DNA from: Durusdinium trenchii
Taxonomy: Eukaryota; Sar; Dinophyceae; Suessiales; Symbiodiniaceae
Length of the DNA stretch: 64,000 nt
NCBI GenBank assembly: GCA_963970005.1
Contig: CAXAMN010003125.1
Span: 49,444 to 113,443, forward strand
Reading direction: 5' to 3'
Part shown: piece after piece, positions 1 through 8,640 of the stretch
Numbering within the stretch: the stretch's first letter is position 1
How the letters are laid out: each line of letters begins with the position of its first letter
Notes under the pieces: generated by a model
What the model was told of the DNA's origin: nothing
The model's input: the letters and a program-made list of their open reading frames with translations, nothing else
Databases searched by the model: none
Program-made: the position numbers and the translations under genes

Positions 1-503
1 GACGGTGTATGCAATGCAGGCCTCAAAGAACTGCAGCGCTTAGTTATCGCAGGGCATTTCAGGCATTGTGGGCTGAAAGGCTGAGAGCTGTAATAATATG
101 ACGTGTCATGTAAACACATGTTCCAATTTGTTCTAGACATTTCTACACCTATGCAATGCTTTTGATTCGATGTCATTTCTTTAGATGCCGTGGTTGCAGC
201 TTCCACATGGAAGACAGCATGGGACGATGCTGTGAATGACAGGGACAAACGACACGGAAAACTATAGCTGTGCTGCTTTTACAAAAACAAGAGACAAGAG
301 GTCACTTTTTGCACCGTCCAGAGATCCCCGTTCTTTGGTCACCTTGGTCTTGCGACGTTGGTGACGTTGGCTGATGGCAGATGGCAGGCGAATACCGACT
401 TCACAGGTTCTGCGTGGCCGTCTTATGATAACGTTGCTTTCAATCAAACTTGCACGCCTTTTTCTACAGAATGGGACCTATGACCTATTGTGAAACTTCC
501 AGC
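1..503. other. no gene seen
   Basis: This stretch lies left of the first LTR. I see no domain, repeat or convincing reading frame in it. It is probably host flank or an older degraded repeat. Confidence 0.4.
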
Positions 504-696
504 CCTTTAGGTCATGTCAGTTGTGTGCATTCGAGCATGTCGAACGCCGCCTGGTCCGAACCTTCGCACTTCCCTTGAGTTGGCCACCTGAGCCTTACTT
601 TTCGCTTCTGCGTGAACATGTGCGGCCGCTACTTCGCTTCTTCGCTTTTCGCAGAGCTTTGAAATCCAGAGTGCTCGAAGCACGCACTACTGTGAG
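504..696 (+). repeat. 5' LTR of the 0.5-9.8 kb retrotransposon
   Basis: It runs from CCTTTAGGTCATGTCAG to GCACTACTGTGAG and is repeated at 9645-9820. This copy has two short extra segments (about 5 and 13 bases) absent from the right copy. The remainder is nearly identical. Confidence 0.75.
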
Positions 697-704
697 TCGT
701 GAGT

Positions 705-715
705 TGGTAGCGGAG
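705..715 (+). promoter_or_regulatory. primer-binding site (tRNA complement)
   Basis: TGGTAGCGGAG lies 9 bases after the LTR repeat. Copia elements usually prime from initiator-Met tRNA, whose 3' complement in most eukaryotes is TGGTAGCAGAG, one base different. The same GGTAGCGGAGC follows the 5' LTR of the unrelated minus-strand element (37402-37412), which supports it being a real site. Confidence 0.6.
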
Positions 716-756
716 CCCTTTGTCCGCGACTTCATTCCGCTGGAGGCCCCAGGACC

Positions 757-1605
757 ATGGACTTCTCGGACTTGCCCAACACCGATGACAGCGTGTTCGA
801 TGAGGACACCTTCGGTGACTATGGCGAGCCTAGGCGAGCCCAGCACCTACACCTTTGAGGATGAGCAGGTCCCTGACTCCTCCGATGCACACGCAGAATG
901 GTTGGACTTGGAGCGCCTCCGAGAGCTCAGATGGCGCTATGCCAGGGTTGACACCTCTGGATCCCGCTGAGCTTTGGTTTTGCACTTCATGCCATTCCGG
1001 CAACCCCTTGCCGACAAGGACAGGTTGGATTTGCTACTCATGTGGCTGCACCACCTTCTACATGCAACATGGAAGCTGGGCGTTCATGGTGCAAGCACTT
1101 CACCACCTCCTGGACCTGGACCTCGACCGAGCCCCGTGCCTGGTAGAGCGCCTACAGCCCGGTCGAGCCCTACATCCGGAAGAGGCCTTCTACCAAGCAT
1201 GGCGATCCAGGACCACCTTCAGAATATGATGCCCTGTCATCGATCCCCCTCGACGCCGCCAACTGCAAAGGCATCGAAGACAGAGGCTCGCAGCCCAGCA
1301 TGCGCATCGTGACCTACCAACTCCACATGATCCTGCAACGCGAGTTGATGATCCTCCACTCACAGGACCTGTTGACCCACCATCTCATGGACCTCGAGGA
1401 CCACCTGCAGAACCTCGAGACACTGTTCCTCGCGCCCCTCAATTACCAGTTCATGGCGGCGCTGATGTTGGCAAGGGCCCTAGTGGAAAAGGCCCTGGCA
1501 AAGGACCTCCCAATGGCAAAGGTCCGCAACTTGGCAAAGATGGACGCCGACCATCTGATGGTGATGCAAGTTCGAAGAATGCTGCGTGACGCGACAAGAT
1601 GTTGA
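757..1605 (+). pseudogene. gag N-terminal region, frameshifted
   Basis: The ATG at 757 opens an acidic stretch (MDFSDLPNTDDSVFDEDTF) typical of the start of a gag. In a shifted frame near 970-1070 a CxxC...CxxC pair can be read (WFCTSCHSGN, then WICYSCGC), resembling a small zinc ribbon. Further pieces continue in other frames to about 1600. The region sits directly after the 5' LTR and primer-binding site, which is the expected gag position. No single frame stays open, so it is decayed. The zinc-ribbon reading is tentative. Confidence 0.45.
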
Positions 1606-1992
1606 CCGAGCTCTCCAAGCCCAAGGAAGAGAAGCCATGGAGCAAGCATCAAGAAAGGCCCTGAGCCTGGCATCAAGTCAATTACTGTGGAGGTACGCCT
1701 CCGGCTCCACCTCAGCGGAGCTATGCAAAAGGTGATCTCCAAGCCTTTCAGCGCTGGGAAAGAAAGTTCACCATACCGTCTGGCAAAAGCCATGTGTCTG
1801 CATCTGTCAATCAAAACAACATGCGCAAGCGTAATTGCCAAACACACACCGATATGCAACTGTGTACGATTGCTGCCGTGGAATCGCGCGGGCTCAGTTT
1901 TTGCAACCGTGTGCGTGTTGGCTGTAGGCCCGTAAGCAGTCTGAACTAATAAACCGCCCGCGTTTGAATCCCTGGCCCAGAAATCACAGCGC
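1606..1992. other. decayed retrotransposon interior, no domain seen
   Basis: This lies between the gag start and the fold-back insertion. Nothing recognisable remains. It is presumably further eroded gag sequence. Confidence 0.35.
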
Positions 1993-2232
1993 ACGCTCAG
2001 TGCACGCCCAGTGCACGCTCAGTGCACGGCCCCAGTGCACGGCCCCAAAACCATGAAAATTAGCAGCAAATCGCCGCTGCATCTCTGAAAGCGAAAAAAG
2101 TTTGGAAAAATTCACTTTTTATGTTTTTTTGATGCCGTTAGCGCCAAACGCTGCTATTTACAGGGAAGTGGCTGCGTGCACTGGGGCGTGCACTGAGGCG
2201 TGCACTGTGCGTGCACTGAGCGTGCACTGTGC
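1993..2232. mobile_element. fold-back element with GTGCAC terminal arrays (copy 1)
   Basis: The left end is an array of CAGTGCACG units (CGCTCAGTGCACGCCCAGTG at 1994-2013, continuing to about 2042). The right end (2173-2229) is the inverted array of CGTGCACTG units. The centre holds CATGAAAATTAGCAGC and GCTATTTACAGGG, both matched in the second copy near 45.2 kb. It is inserted within retrotransposon sequence. It contains no coding sequence, so it is non-autonomous. No target duplication was identified. Confidence 0.6.
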
Positions 2233-2533
2233 AAGACACAGCACCCACCCCAAAAGAGGAGGTCCATTGGTGACCTGAAGGCCTGAAGGCTTTTTCTTTC
2301 AGCAGGCCGCTCCCACAGAGCCATCAGCGCTTACACCAATGGGGACACTGCTTTACACAGATGAACCTGCGTCTTGCTTTGTGACCACAATGATGCGCAA
2401 TTTCTGGCATGCCAAATTAAAGGCCAAAGCTCTCTCGCTTGAAAATGCAAAATGACTCCTGTGCTGCGTGTTTGGCTGTTTATAGCCGCAACAGTTATGT
2501 CTGCTCAGCTGATGCACGACTCCCCAAGGAGTA

Positions 2534-2767
2534 CTGTTGATGGACAAAATCCTGCACCAGTAGACGAACACACTCATGTATACCCTCGCGCTCCCTCTTT
2601 AACATTGAGTTGAGGAATTGCCTGAAACAGAAAAAAGTTGAATGACCAAAATCCTGCATCACACAAAGCAAATATTGAGACAACATTGAGTTGGGGGGCA
2701 CGGGGGTCGTTACTATTGGAGGACCTCATGTGTTGCTTTATCGATGCAGGATTTCGTCCATCAACCG
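2534..2767 (+). mobile_element. MITE with TA target duplication (copy 1)
   Basis: It is 234 bp and flanked by TA on both sides (2532-2533, 2768-2769). The ends are inverted: CTGTTGATGGACAAAATCC on the left and the complement of CGGTTGATGGACGAAATCC on the right. A second, inverted copy of 235 bp lies at 45679-45913, also TA-flanked. The internal motif GACCAAAATCCTGCA is shared. TA duplications are characteristic of Tc1/mariner-type transposition. There is no coding capacity. Confidence 0.8.
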
Positions 2768-2769
2768 TA

Positions 2770-3335
2770 TGGCTCAATCAGATTTCTTACCCACCGAACG
2801 AGATCGCCATGACCCTCTTTGTGTCTCTCAAGGGAGAAGAAGAACTCGAGTTCTGCGACTTGGCTCGAGTCGACGACGCCAACGGAGTGGACTACATCAT
2901 CGAGACCCTGAGGCAACCACTCATGGTCAAAGGCATCTACCTCAAGCGCAAGTACTTGGACGAGTTCGAACATCTTCAACGCAAAGTGGCGAGGGTGTGA
3001 AGTCCTTCTGCAACCGCTACCACCGGGCGGAGCGCTCACTCTCCACGGTGGGCGTGAACACAGGCCATGTATGACGATGAGGCCGCTGGAAGTCAACTTT
3101 TGGACCGGCTTCGCCTTGACTTGAAGCTCAACGATGAATGAACGAATGATCCTGGTGGCACCTGGTCAATCCCTCAGCTACCAGCACATCAAGGATGCTG
3201 CAGAGCTCCAGTTCCCTGAGCACCGGCCAACACCTCCTGTGGTCTACGCCCGGTGTTTTGAGAACGCCAAGGATGACAAGCAGGATGGACCAAAGAATGA
3301 CTGCAAGCCTTGCTGGCTATCGCTCTGATGGCCAC
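2770..3335 (+). pseudogene. gag central region
   Basis: One frame reads MTLFVSLKGEEELEFCDLA and continues through LPQ/LRQPLM, KRKYLDEFEHLQRK to 2997. The sequence then continues in other frames as CNRYHRAERSLSTVGV and MILVAPGQSLSYQHIKDAAE, ending near 3335 where the DNA transposon is inserted. This layout (helical capsid-like domain, then a segment ending in Pro/Lys-rich sequence) is what I associate with dinoflagellate copia gag. At least two frameshifts are present. The 5' side was also disrupted by the MITE that ends at 2767. Confidence 0.6.
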
Positions 3336-3343
3336 AAAGGCAA
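3336..3343. repeat. target-site duplication, left
   Basis: AAAGGCAA, identical to 6956-6963, immediately outside the left inverted repeat. Confidence 0.85.
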
Positions 3344-3470
3344 CCCTAAGCATCCTAGATTGAAAAAATTCAATCGAGATTGAATTTTTCAATCGAAGAT
3401 TGAATTTGTTCAAAAATCAATCGAAAAAACAATCTTTTCACACCTTTAAAATTCAATCGAAAATTCAATC
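3344..3470 (+). repeat. left terminal inverted repeat, ATTCAATCGA-rich
   Basis: CCCTAAGCATCCTAGATTG is followed by overlapping AATTCAATCGA/TCGATTGAATT palindromic units to about 3470. The outer 34 bases match the reverse complement of the right end with two or three mismatches. Confidence 0.8.
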
Positions 3471-3504
3471 GTTTTTAAAAGGTTTTTTGTGGTTGCATCA
3501 GGGC

Positions 3505-3705
3505 TATCCAGCCCACATGCTCCTATCTATTTACATGGGGCTATCCAGCCCAAACCACAGTGCATGCATGTTGGTTATCAGACCAATCTTCCTGCTAGGG
3601 ATCCTATAGCCATGGTGCTATCCAGCCCAATCTCAGACTAGGTTATCAGCCCTAAAAATAGGTACCCAGCTTCCGATGATGTCCTGGGACTGTCCAGCTC
3701 TAGAT
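3505..3705. repeat. left subterminal GGGCTATCCAGCCCA motifs
   Basis: GGCTATCCAGCCCA recurs at about 3504, 3539 and 3620, with a weaker form near 3690. Each is a near-palindrome (TGGGCTG-GA-AGCCC). Similar motifs stand near the other end. Such paired subterminal repeats are commonly transposase-binding sites; that role is inferred. Confidence 0.7.
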
Positions 3706-3798
3706 GAAATTTTTACTCCTCATCCATGGCTTCCATCTCCATAGTGATGTGACCCTCCAAAAAGAGGCGAAACACTAGCCTGAACTTCTCTAAGATCT

Positions 3799-4452
3799 TC
3801 AGTGGCACTTTGTGCCCTGGTGTCCCCCTGGTACAAGAGGACCCCATGCGCACACATATATGCCCATGAAAGATTCTGATCCATAAGTGTGGGCCAATGA
3901 AGGGTGGACATATTCACCCACAGTAGTGCTCAAATGGCAGAGGAGGTGGTGTTTTTGCACCAAGCTGTACAAATTCCTGCCTGCATGCATGCTGTCCTCT
4001 GCCAGCCAACTGTAATGGCTTAGGAAGGTGCACATGGCCACCTGGAAATCTTTCTTTGCCTCCCCATCCCACTCTTGCCATGTCTTCCCCAAAATCTTGT
4101 AGGCCTTGTCCAGGGCCACCACCATTGCCAGCCTGTGCTTTCCATGCCTGTCCTCCTGGTACATTTTGCAAAGGGCCACACATACTGGCGAAAAAGCTCT
4201 GACCTTGGCATGCTTCAGGCATGGATAAGAATCACCACCACCCCCTAAATCAGCCATGGTGAGGTGCTTCATTCTGTTGGAGGCAGGCACACCCTGGTCA
4301 TCATACAACCTGATCAAGAGCCTGTTCAAGCTCAACAGGTTTGCTTCTCCTGGGCAGGATGTCTCAAATCGGCAGGATGTCTCAAATCTAGGCTGTCCAG
4401 CCCAAGTGTTACACGGGGCTTTCCAGCCCAAGTGTGACATTGGGCTGCCCAA
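3799..4452 (-). pseudogene. DDE-type transposase, C-terminal piece
   Basis: About 217 codons are open, but only from roughly 4330 leftward does the sequence look coding (NRLLIRLYDDQGVPASNR onward). Features are an all-helical stretch (KMYQEDRHGKHRLAMVV), then KHHLLCHLSTTVGEYVHPS and HTYGSESFMG. The last motif has the form seen at the end of several transposase catalytic domains, where a Glu follows an aromatic. The first part of the frame is translated subterminal repeats and is not original coding sequence. Together with 4634-5212 this makes a deleted, probably inactive transposase. Confidence 0.5.
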
Positions 4453-4460
4453 CCCAAGGG
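4388..4460. repeat. internal cluster of the same GGCTNTCCAGCCCA motifs
   Basis: Three copies (about 4390, 4415 and 4442) occur in the middle of the element, exactly where the transposase gene is interrupted. This suggests that end sequence of the same family was captured or rearranged there. Confidence 0.6.
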
Positions 4461-4633
4461 GCGCTTGTCAAAAAAAACACTTCAAACATGCTGAGGCTCT
4501 GTTGGTGCCAGGCAACTGGTTGAGAATGCTCCACAGAACACACAGACCTGGATGATAGCATGCACGTAGGCTTGGCACATTGATCAAAGGTTTGATTGCT
4601 TTCATTCAGAAAAACACTGAAAACAAAGAGCAC

Positions 4634-5212
4634 TCACAAATGATGCTTGTCAAATGCAAGCATCCTCAAAGACAAGACCTGGAGGCTGTCTATCTCAGTA
4701 TATGGGGCCCCATCCCCATGCAACACATAGGGCACTGGAAGCTGAGAAGGCTTTGTGAAGTCGAGGCTCCTCCACATGTCACTCGACATTTGAGGATTCT
4801 GCTTTTGGGTCTTCCAAAACTGAACCAAGTCATTGTCTTTGCACATCACCTTTTCAAAGAGGTCACCCTCTTCAAAGGATAGCGCCCAACTGTGAGGCAG
4901 CAGAACATGGCACTCTGTAGTTTTTGACACCCTTTGACCATCCTCCTTCATCAGCATATTGGTGGTGATCTTCCAGGGAGCTGGTGCAACTAATTTGTGA
5001 AAATATTTCCTCTGTAAATCCCTGTGGATATTTCCTGGGATTGCCCCCATAGAGCCTCTGGAGAGCTTGCATTTCAGGGGCATCCAAGCAGCTGAGGCAA
5101 ACTCCTGAACTTCAACTGCTGATAGCTTGCCTAAGGCATACTTCCTCAGCAGAAGTGTCCACAAGGGGTATGGCTCAAGACCTTCCATTTTTCCACCTTC
5201 CAGCCCAGCCAA
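4634..5212 (-). pseudogene. DDE-type transposase, N-terminal piece
   Basis: The 192 codons start MAGLEGGKMEGLEPYPLW. The most telling motif is near the C-terminal end: VPYVLHGDGAPYTEIDSLQV, where the Asp of HGDG is a plausible first catalytic carboxylate of an RNase-H-fold transposase. A helical N-terminal part includes LSAVEVQEFAS and a conserved-looking IPGNIHRDLQRKY. The frame ends soon after, at the point where the gene is interrupted. The downstream part of the catalytic domain lies at 3799-4452. The central third, expected to hold the second acidic residue, is missing. DDE assignment is inferred from pattern and context, not from a search. Confidence 0.5.
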
Positions 5213-5240
5213 AAGGCTTAAGGCAGCAGAACCACTGTAG

Positions 5241-6609
5241 CTAAGCTTTCAGCGCTTTGGCCAACTGGAGTTTCTTGGCCTTGCAGTCTTTCAAGGCAGC
5301 CAAAGCTTCTGAGGGACCAGATGCGACACTGCTCTTTCCACTTTTACTTGCCAGCAGGTTAGTGACCACTTTCAATGCCTTTTTTGCTTGTTCTTGGGTT
5401 ACCAGCACATGGGTTACCAGCACAGCTTTCACTAAGGCCTTGTCACCCTTTTGCTCTCTCAAACTGAAGACCCCTGCCTCCAGTGAAGCCAAGTCCTTTG
5501 TAAGTTCTGTCTTGAACTTCATCACCCTTTGGTTGATTTGCTTCTTGCCATCACTTTCATCAACTTGGCTGAGCACAGCCCATTTGTCTTCTTTGTCCTT
5601 TTTTGGTGACTTGGGGTCTTTGTTGTTCTTGAGGCCCATGGCCTTGGCCAGGTCCTTGTTGATCCCCTCAAATTCCTCCTCCTCCTCACCATCCCCTAGC
5701 CCCAGGACAAAGTCATCTTCATTGAGATCTTCCAGCATCAGGTGGTCGAAAGCCAGCAGTTCATCCTTGCTTGCTGTGCCCTTCACTTCCCTGCTGCCCC
5801 CTTTCACTTTGGTGAGCATAGTGGCCTCCTTTTCTGCCAGCTTTTGGAACTGGAAGAACCTGGTGTCCTCTGGGTTCCTTCTCCATTTGAGAGTCCCAGC
5901 TTTCAGGCGAGCAGTCATTTCTTCCACCCCCAGTTCATCTTCCATTTTCTTCTTGGAATACCATTCCTTTTCTACCCCATGCTTTTTCTCCAAGGCAATG
6001 GATTGCATTGCCTTCCTAAAGATCTTGTCACACTTCCCTCCATCAAGTGCCCAGGACCTCAAAAGGTTTCTCTTCCTGACCATGGACCCACTCCCTTGTG
6101 TTTCTGCCTGCTGTGGGTAGCACAGCTTTCTTGTTTTCCATGCGAACCAGCTGCCTAACTGCCTCCAATTTCTCCACCTGGAAAGTAGTAACCTTTGAAC
6201 AGGCCCCTGCAAACTTGCTGTCATCCCTGCCAATCCTCCTGGCATGGTTGCAAATTACCAAGGTGCATTCTGCTAAGCTCTGGGGAAGCATTGCCATCCC
6301 TGAAACCTGGAACGTCTCCTTGATGACAGGGAACTGCTTCAAGACCTCCTGGTAGCAATTCTTCAGGGTGCTGTACTTGAACTCCAAGCTCTGGCATACT
6401 GATCCCAACACCTGCAGCAATGGCAGCAAATCTGCCATAGAGTCACCCTTCACACTCTGGGAAGTTTCCAGCTTCCAATATTTCCCCATGACAAATGCAT
6501 GCCCTCCAAGCTTCCTGGCATGGCTCAGAAGACTATCTAAGAGGTGCTCCTCATCCACCTCAGGAACTTTGTTCCTTCTAGCACCACCCCTACCCTTTTT
6601 CTTGGACAT
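5241..6609 (-). pseudogene. transposon ORF1, basic/acidic coiled-coil-like protein
   Basis: The best start is the ATG at 6609 (MSKKKGRGGARRNK), giving a very basic N terminus. The frame runs to about 6060, where a shift moves it into the frame that ends at the stop at 5241, for a total near 450 residues. The second half carries WRRNPEDTRFFQFQKL, an acidic run (DGEEEEEFEGIN), a Lys-rich run and Leu/Lys heptad-like sequence to its end. It lies 29 bases upstream of the transposase on the same strand, so the two were probably expressed together. I recognise it as a companion protein of dinoflagellate transposons but cannot give it a function. Confidence 0.5.
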
Positions 6610-6642
6610 GGTGACAACCTGCACAGGAAGGTTCATGTTTTG

Positions 6643-6735
6643 GCTGTCCAGCCCAAAAATGACATGGGCTGTCCAGCCCAAAAAGGATAGGCTCTCCAGC
6701 CATAACTGCTCATATCTACTTGGGGCTGCCCAATG
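6643..6735. repeat. right subterminal GGCTGTCCAGCCCA motifs
   Basis: GGCTGTCCAGCCCA occurs at about 6642 and 6668, with weaker versions to 6732. It mirrors the cluster near the left end and overlaps the promoter side of ORF1, so it could also affect expression. Confidence 0.7.
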
Positions 6736-6817
6736 CTAGCCATTTCTTTGCTTTAACTTTTGAAGCTTGTTCGACTAGGTCAATTTACACATTTTTCTTT
6801 CCAACATCTATATGTGA

Positions 6818-6955
6818 AAAATCAATCGAAAATTCAATCGAATGCAATAGTTTGAAGATTGAATTTTAGTTTCAAAATTCAATCTTCAATCGAAGATTGA
6901 ATTTGCTCAAAATTCAATCGATCTATTGAATTTTTTCAATCGAGGATGCTTAGGG
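6818..6955 (-). repeat. right terminal inverted repeat, ATTCAATCGA-rich
   Basis: This is the inverted partner of 3344-3470. It is made of AATTCAATCGA units and ends GAGGATGCTTAGGG. Confidence 0.8.
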
Positions 6956-6963
6956 AAAGGCAA
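6956..6963. repeat. target-site duplication, right
   Basis: AAAGGCAA, identical to 3336-3343. The host target continues AGGCAAGACC, so the original site was a Lys/Gly-coding run. Confidence 0.85.
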
Positions 6964-6965
6964 AG

Positions 6966-7335
6966 GCAAGACCAAAAACCAGTCTGCCTTCACCCGAAAG
7001 ACCTACATCACGGAGGCCATCGAGGACACGATCCCTGAAGATGAGAACGGTGAGTTGGAAGCTGAACAAGCTGGCTCTGATGAAGCCGGCGATGCAGATC
7101 CCCCTGAGCTCAGGACCCCGATGAAGATGAGGAGACCGGCGAGAATGTCGAAGACATCATGACCGGGCTTCACGAAGCTGCTGAGTGTTTGACGGTGACG
7201 ACGCGTCGCCTCCAAGGCCTGACATTGGGCCGCAAGTTTTCAGCGCAGGCAAGGCCGAGTCGCACTGCGCCGTTTGTGGCGCCCGTGGTCACTGGAAGGG
7301 TGATCCCAAATGTCCTCAAAGCTCAGACCAAACAG
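6966..7335 (+). pseudogene. gag C terminus with zinc knuckle
   Basis: The gag frame resumes right of the DNA transposon as KTKNQSAFTRKTYITEAIED and an acidic linker (EDENGELEAEQAGSDEAGD). In another frame, around 7258-7314, it gives CAVCGARGHWKGDPKCP, a CCHC zinc knuckle (C-x2-C-x4-H-x4-C) with all four ligands present. Knuckles of this kind bind RNA in retroelement nucleocapsids. At least one frameshift separates linker and knuckle. Confidence 0.65.
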
Positions 7336-7379
7336 GTCAGAAATTTGACAAATCACTTAGCCTCCTGCCAATGATGGTG

Positions 7380-7960
7380 CTCACGGTGGCCCACCATGAC
7401 GGGGCCAAGAAGTCGGTGAACTTTGAGGAACCCTCCAAATATGTCCCTGAGAACACCTATAGGGCACCTACTTCACCTATATATATGTTCACTTCACCGA
7501 TTTCTGAGGGCAACCTGGCATATGGTCGTGGACACGGCGTGCCAGATGTCATGTTGTAGTACTTTGTGGTTGACACATCATCAAGAGAGTCTCAAAGATC
7601 ATGGTCTACGAGTTCGCACCTTCCCATGTCGAGAACCCTTCGAGTTCGGCCACGGCCCCACTGAAAAAAAAGTGAAGTTCACGCTCACATCCCGGTTTGC
7701 TTTGACACGGACGCCAACCACATGGCTTTGTTAGGTGCAAGTGTGTTGTCCACCACCAACAACATCCCCTTTCTGGCGAGCAATGAGCTCACGGGTAAGA
7801 AGTTGAAGATGGTTTTGGACCTCCCCCAACCAAAGGTCGTCACGCAGGCCCTCAGCATCGAGTTTCCCATTTGTTTGATTGGAGGCCGCCTTGCGATCGG
7901 CGTCTCAGAGTTTCCTGAATGTCGTTCGTCGCTTTGGAAGCAGTTCACCGACATGTTCAT
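7380..7960 (+). pseudogene. aspartic protease of the retrotransposon
   Basis: The frame at 7500-7560 reads WHMVVDTACQMSCC. D-T-A occupies the place of the D-T/S-G catalytic triplet of retropepsins, so the Gly is altered. After a shift, 7722 onward reads MALLGASVLSTTNNIPFLAS and VLDLPQPKVVTQALSIEF, then ICLIGGRLAIGVSEFPE. This matches the usual course of a copia protease domain after its active site. It is preceded by the zinc knuckle and followed by a basic/Pro-rich linker. Frameshifts and the motif change make it inactive. Confidence 0.55.
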
Positions 7961-8212
7961 TGCCGATGTGGCCGATCGTGATTTTGTTTTTTGCGCCTGC
8001 AGTCCTGCAGACGGACCTGTCGCATGTCAAGCCTCACGGTGCGACACCAGCTTCATCAGCGCCACTTGCTGATGCATCGAGCTCCACCCTGCGCGCATGG
8101 AGGCGGCTGATCCGGCAGCCGGCAGCTGAGCGAGGCCGACAGTCCTGATCCAGGCCGTTCGCTATAGGGAATCAGGCCCTGCAGCTGGCTGAGTTTTCAA
8201 GATCCCACCGAG

Positions 8213-8640
8213 ATGGAGTACACGATGGCCATCATGGAGAAGGTCGAGGGACCATGCGCCCACGAGAGCATTGCACGGTCGGGCAATCGTCGCGGCAGCT
8301 ATGCCAACTGCCATCACTGCGGCAAGAAGCGGCGGTGGTCAGAAGAAAGCCAACAAAAATGGATCGATCCGCCACCACCAAAATCGCGGCAGCTGCCATT
8401 GCCCTCATCATCAAAGGCCTCAACCTTCCTGGACAAACAGCACCGTCCACAGTGGAGCCTGACACCTGGCAGTTCTCCGAACAAGGCATCCACACCCAAG
8501 GCACACGGCCCAAGCGCAAGGCAAGAGGAAGGAAGCAGAGCCGGAGCAATTGGATTCCTCCGACTACGACTGGACTGGGAGCAGGTGGACGCCATAAGCC
8601 CCTGAAGACAGGGGGCAAACCACTTGGCTCACCAGCTACT
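8213..8640 (+). pseudogene. linker with CxxC motif between protease and methyltransferase-like domain
   Basis: The ATG at 8213 opens MEYTMAIMEKVEGPCAHES, followed by NRRGSYANCHHCGKKRRW. This has a C-x2-C pair plus an upstream Cys/His, as in a small zinc ribbon. Lys/Pro/Ser-rich sequence follows to about 8600. In dinoflagellate copia polyproteins a short Cys-containing module often stands here. I know no function for it. Confidence 0.4.

Larger units (their letters stand above)
3344..6955 (-). mobile_element. DNA transposon with TIRs and 8-bp target duplication, nested in the retrotransposon
   Basis: The 3612-bp insert begins CCCTAAGCATCC and ends GGATGCTTAGGG. It is flanked by a perfect direct AAAGGCAA (3336-3343 and 6956-6963). 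Across the join, the lysine/glycine-rich gag frame of the host element resumes. The ends are rich in AATTCAATCGA-type repeats. Inside these lie clusters of GGGCTGTCCAGCCCA motifs near both ends. Genes are on the minus strand: a basic ORF1, then a transposase in two pieces. The superfamily is not assigned: 8-bp duplications occur in hAT, P, Merlin and KDZ/Zisupton-like groups, and the CCCTAAG end fits none of the usual hAT ends. Confidence 0.85.

Noticed and set aside
5257-6120. 287-codon Ser/Phe-rich + frame
   Set aside because: Antisense shadow of transposon ORF1; low-complexity and no motif.
3344-6955. assigning the DNA transposon to hAT because of the 8-bp duplication
   Set aside because: Ends do not start with CAG/TAG and no BED finger or hAT dimerisation motif was seen.
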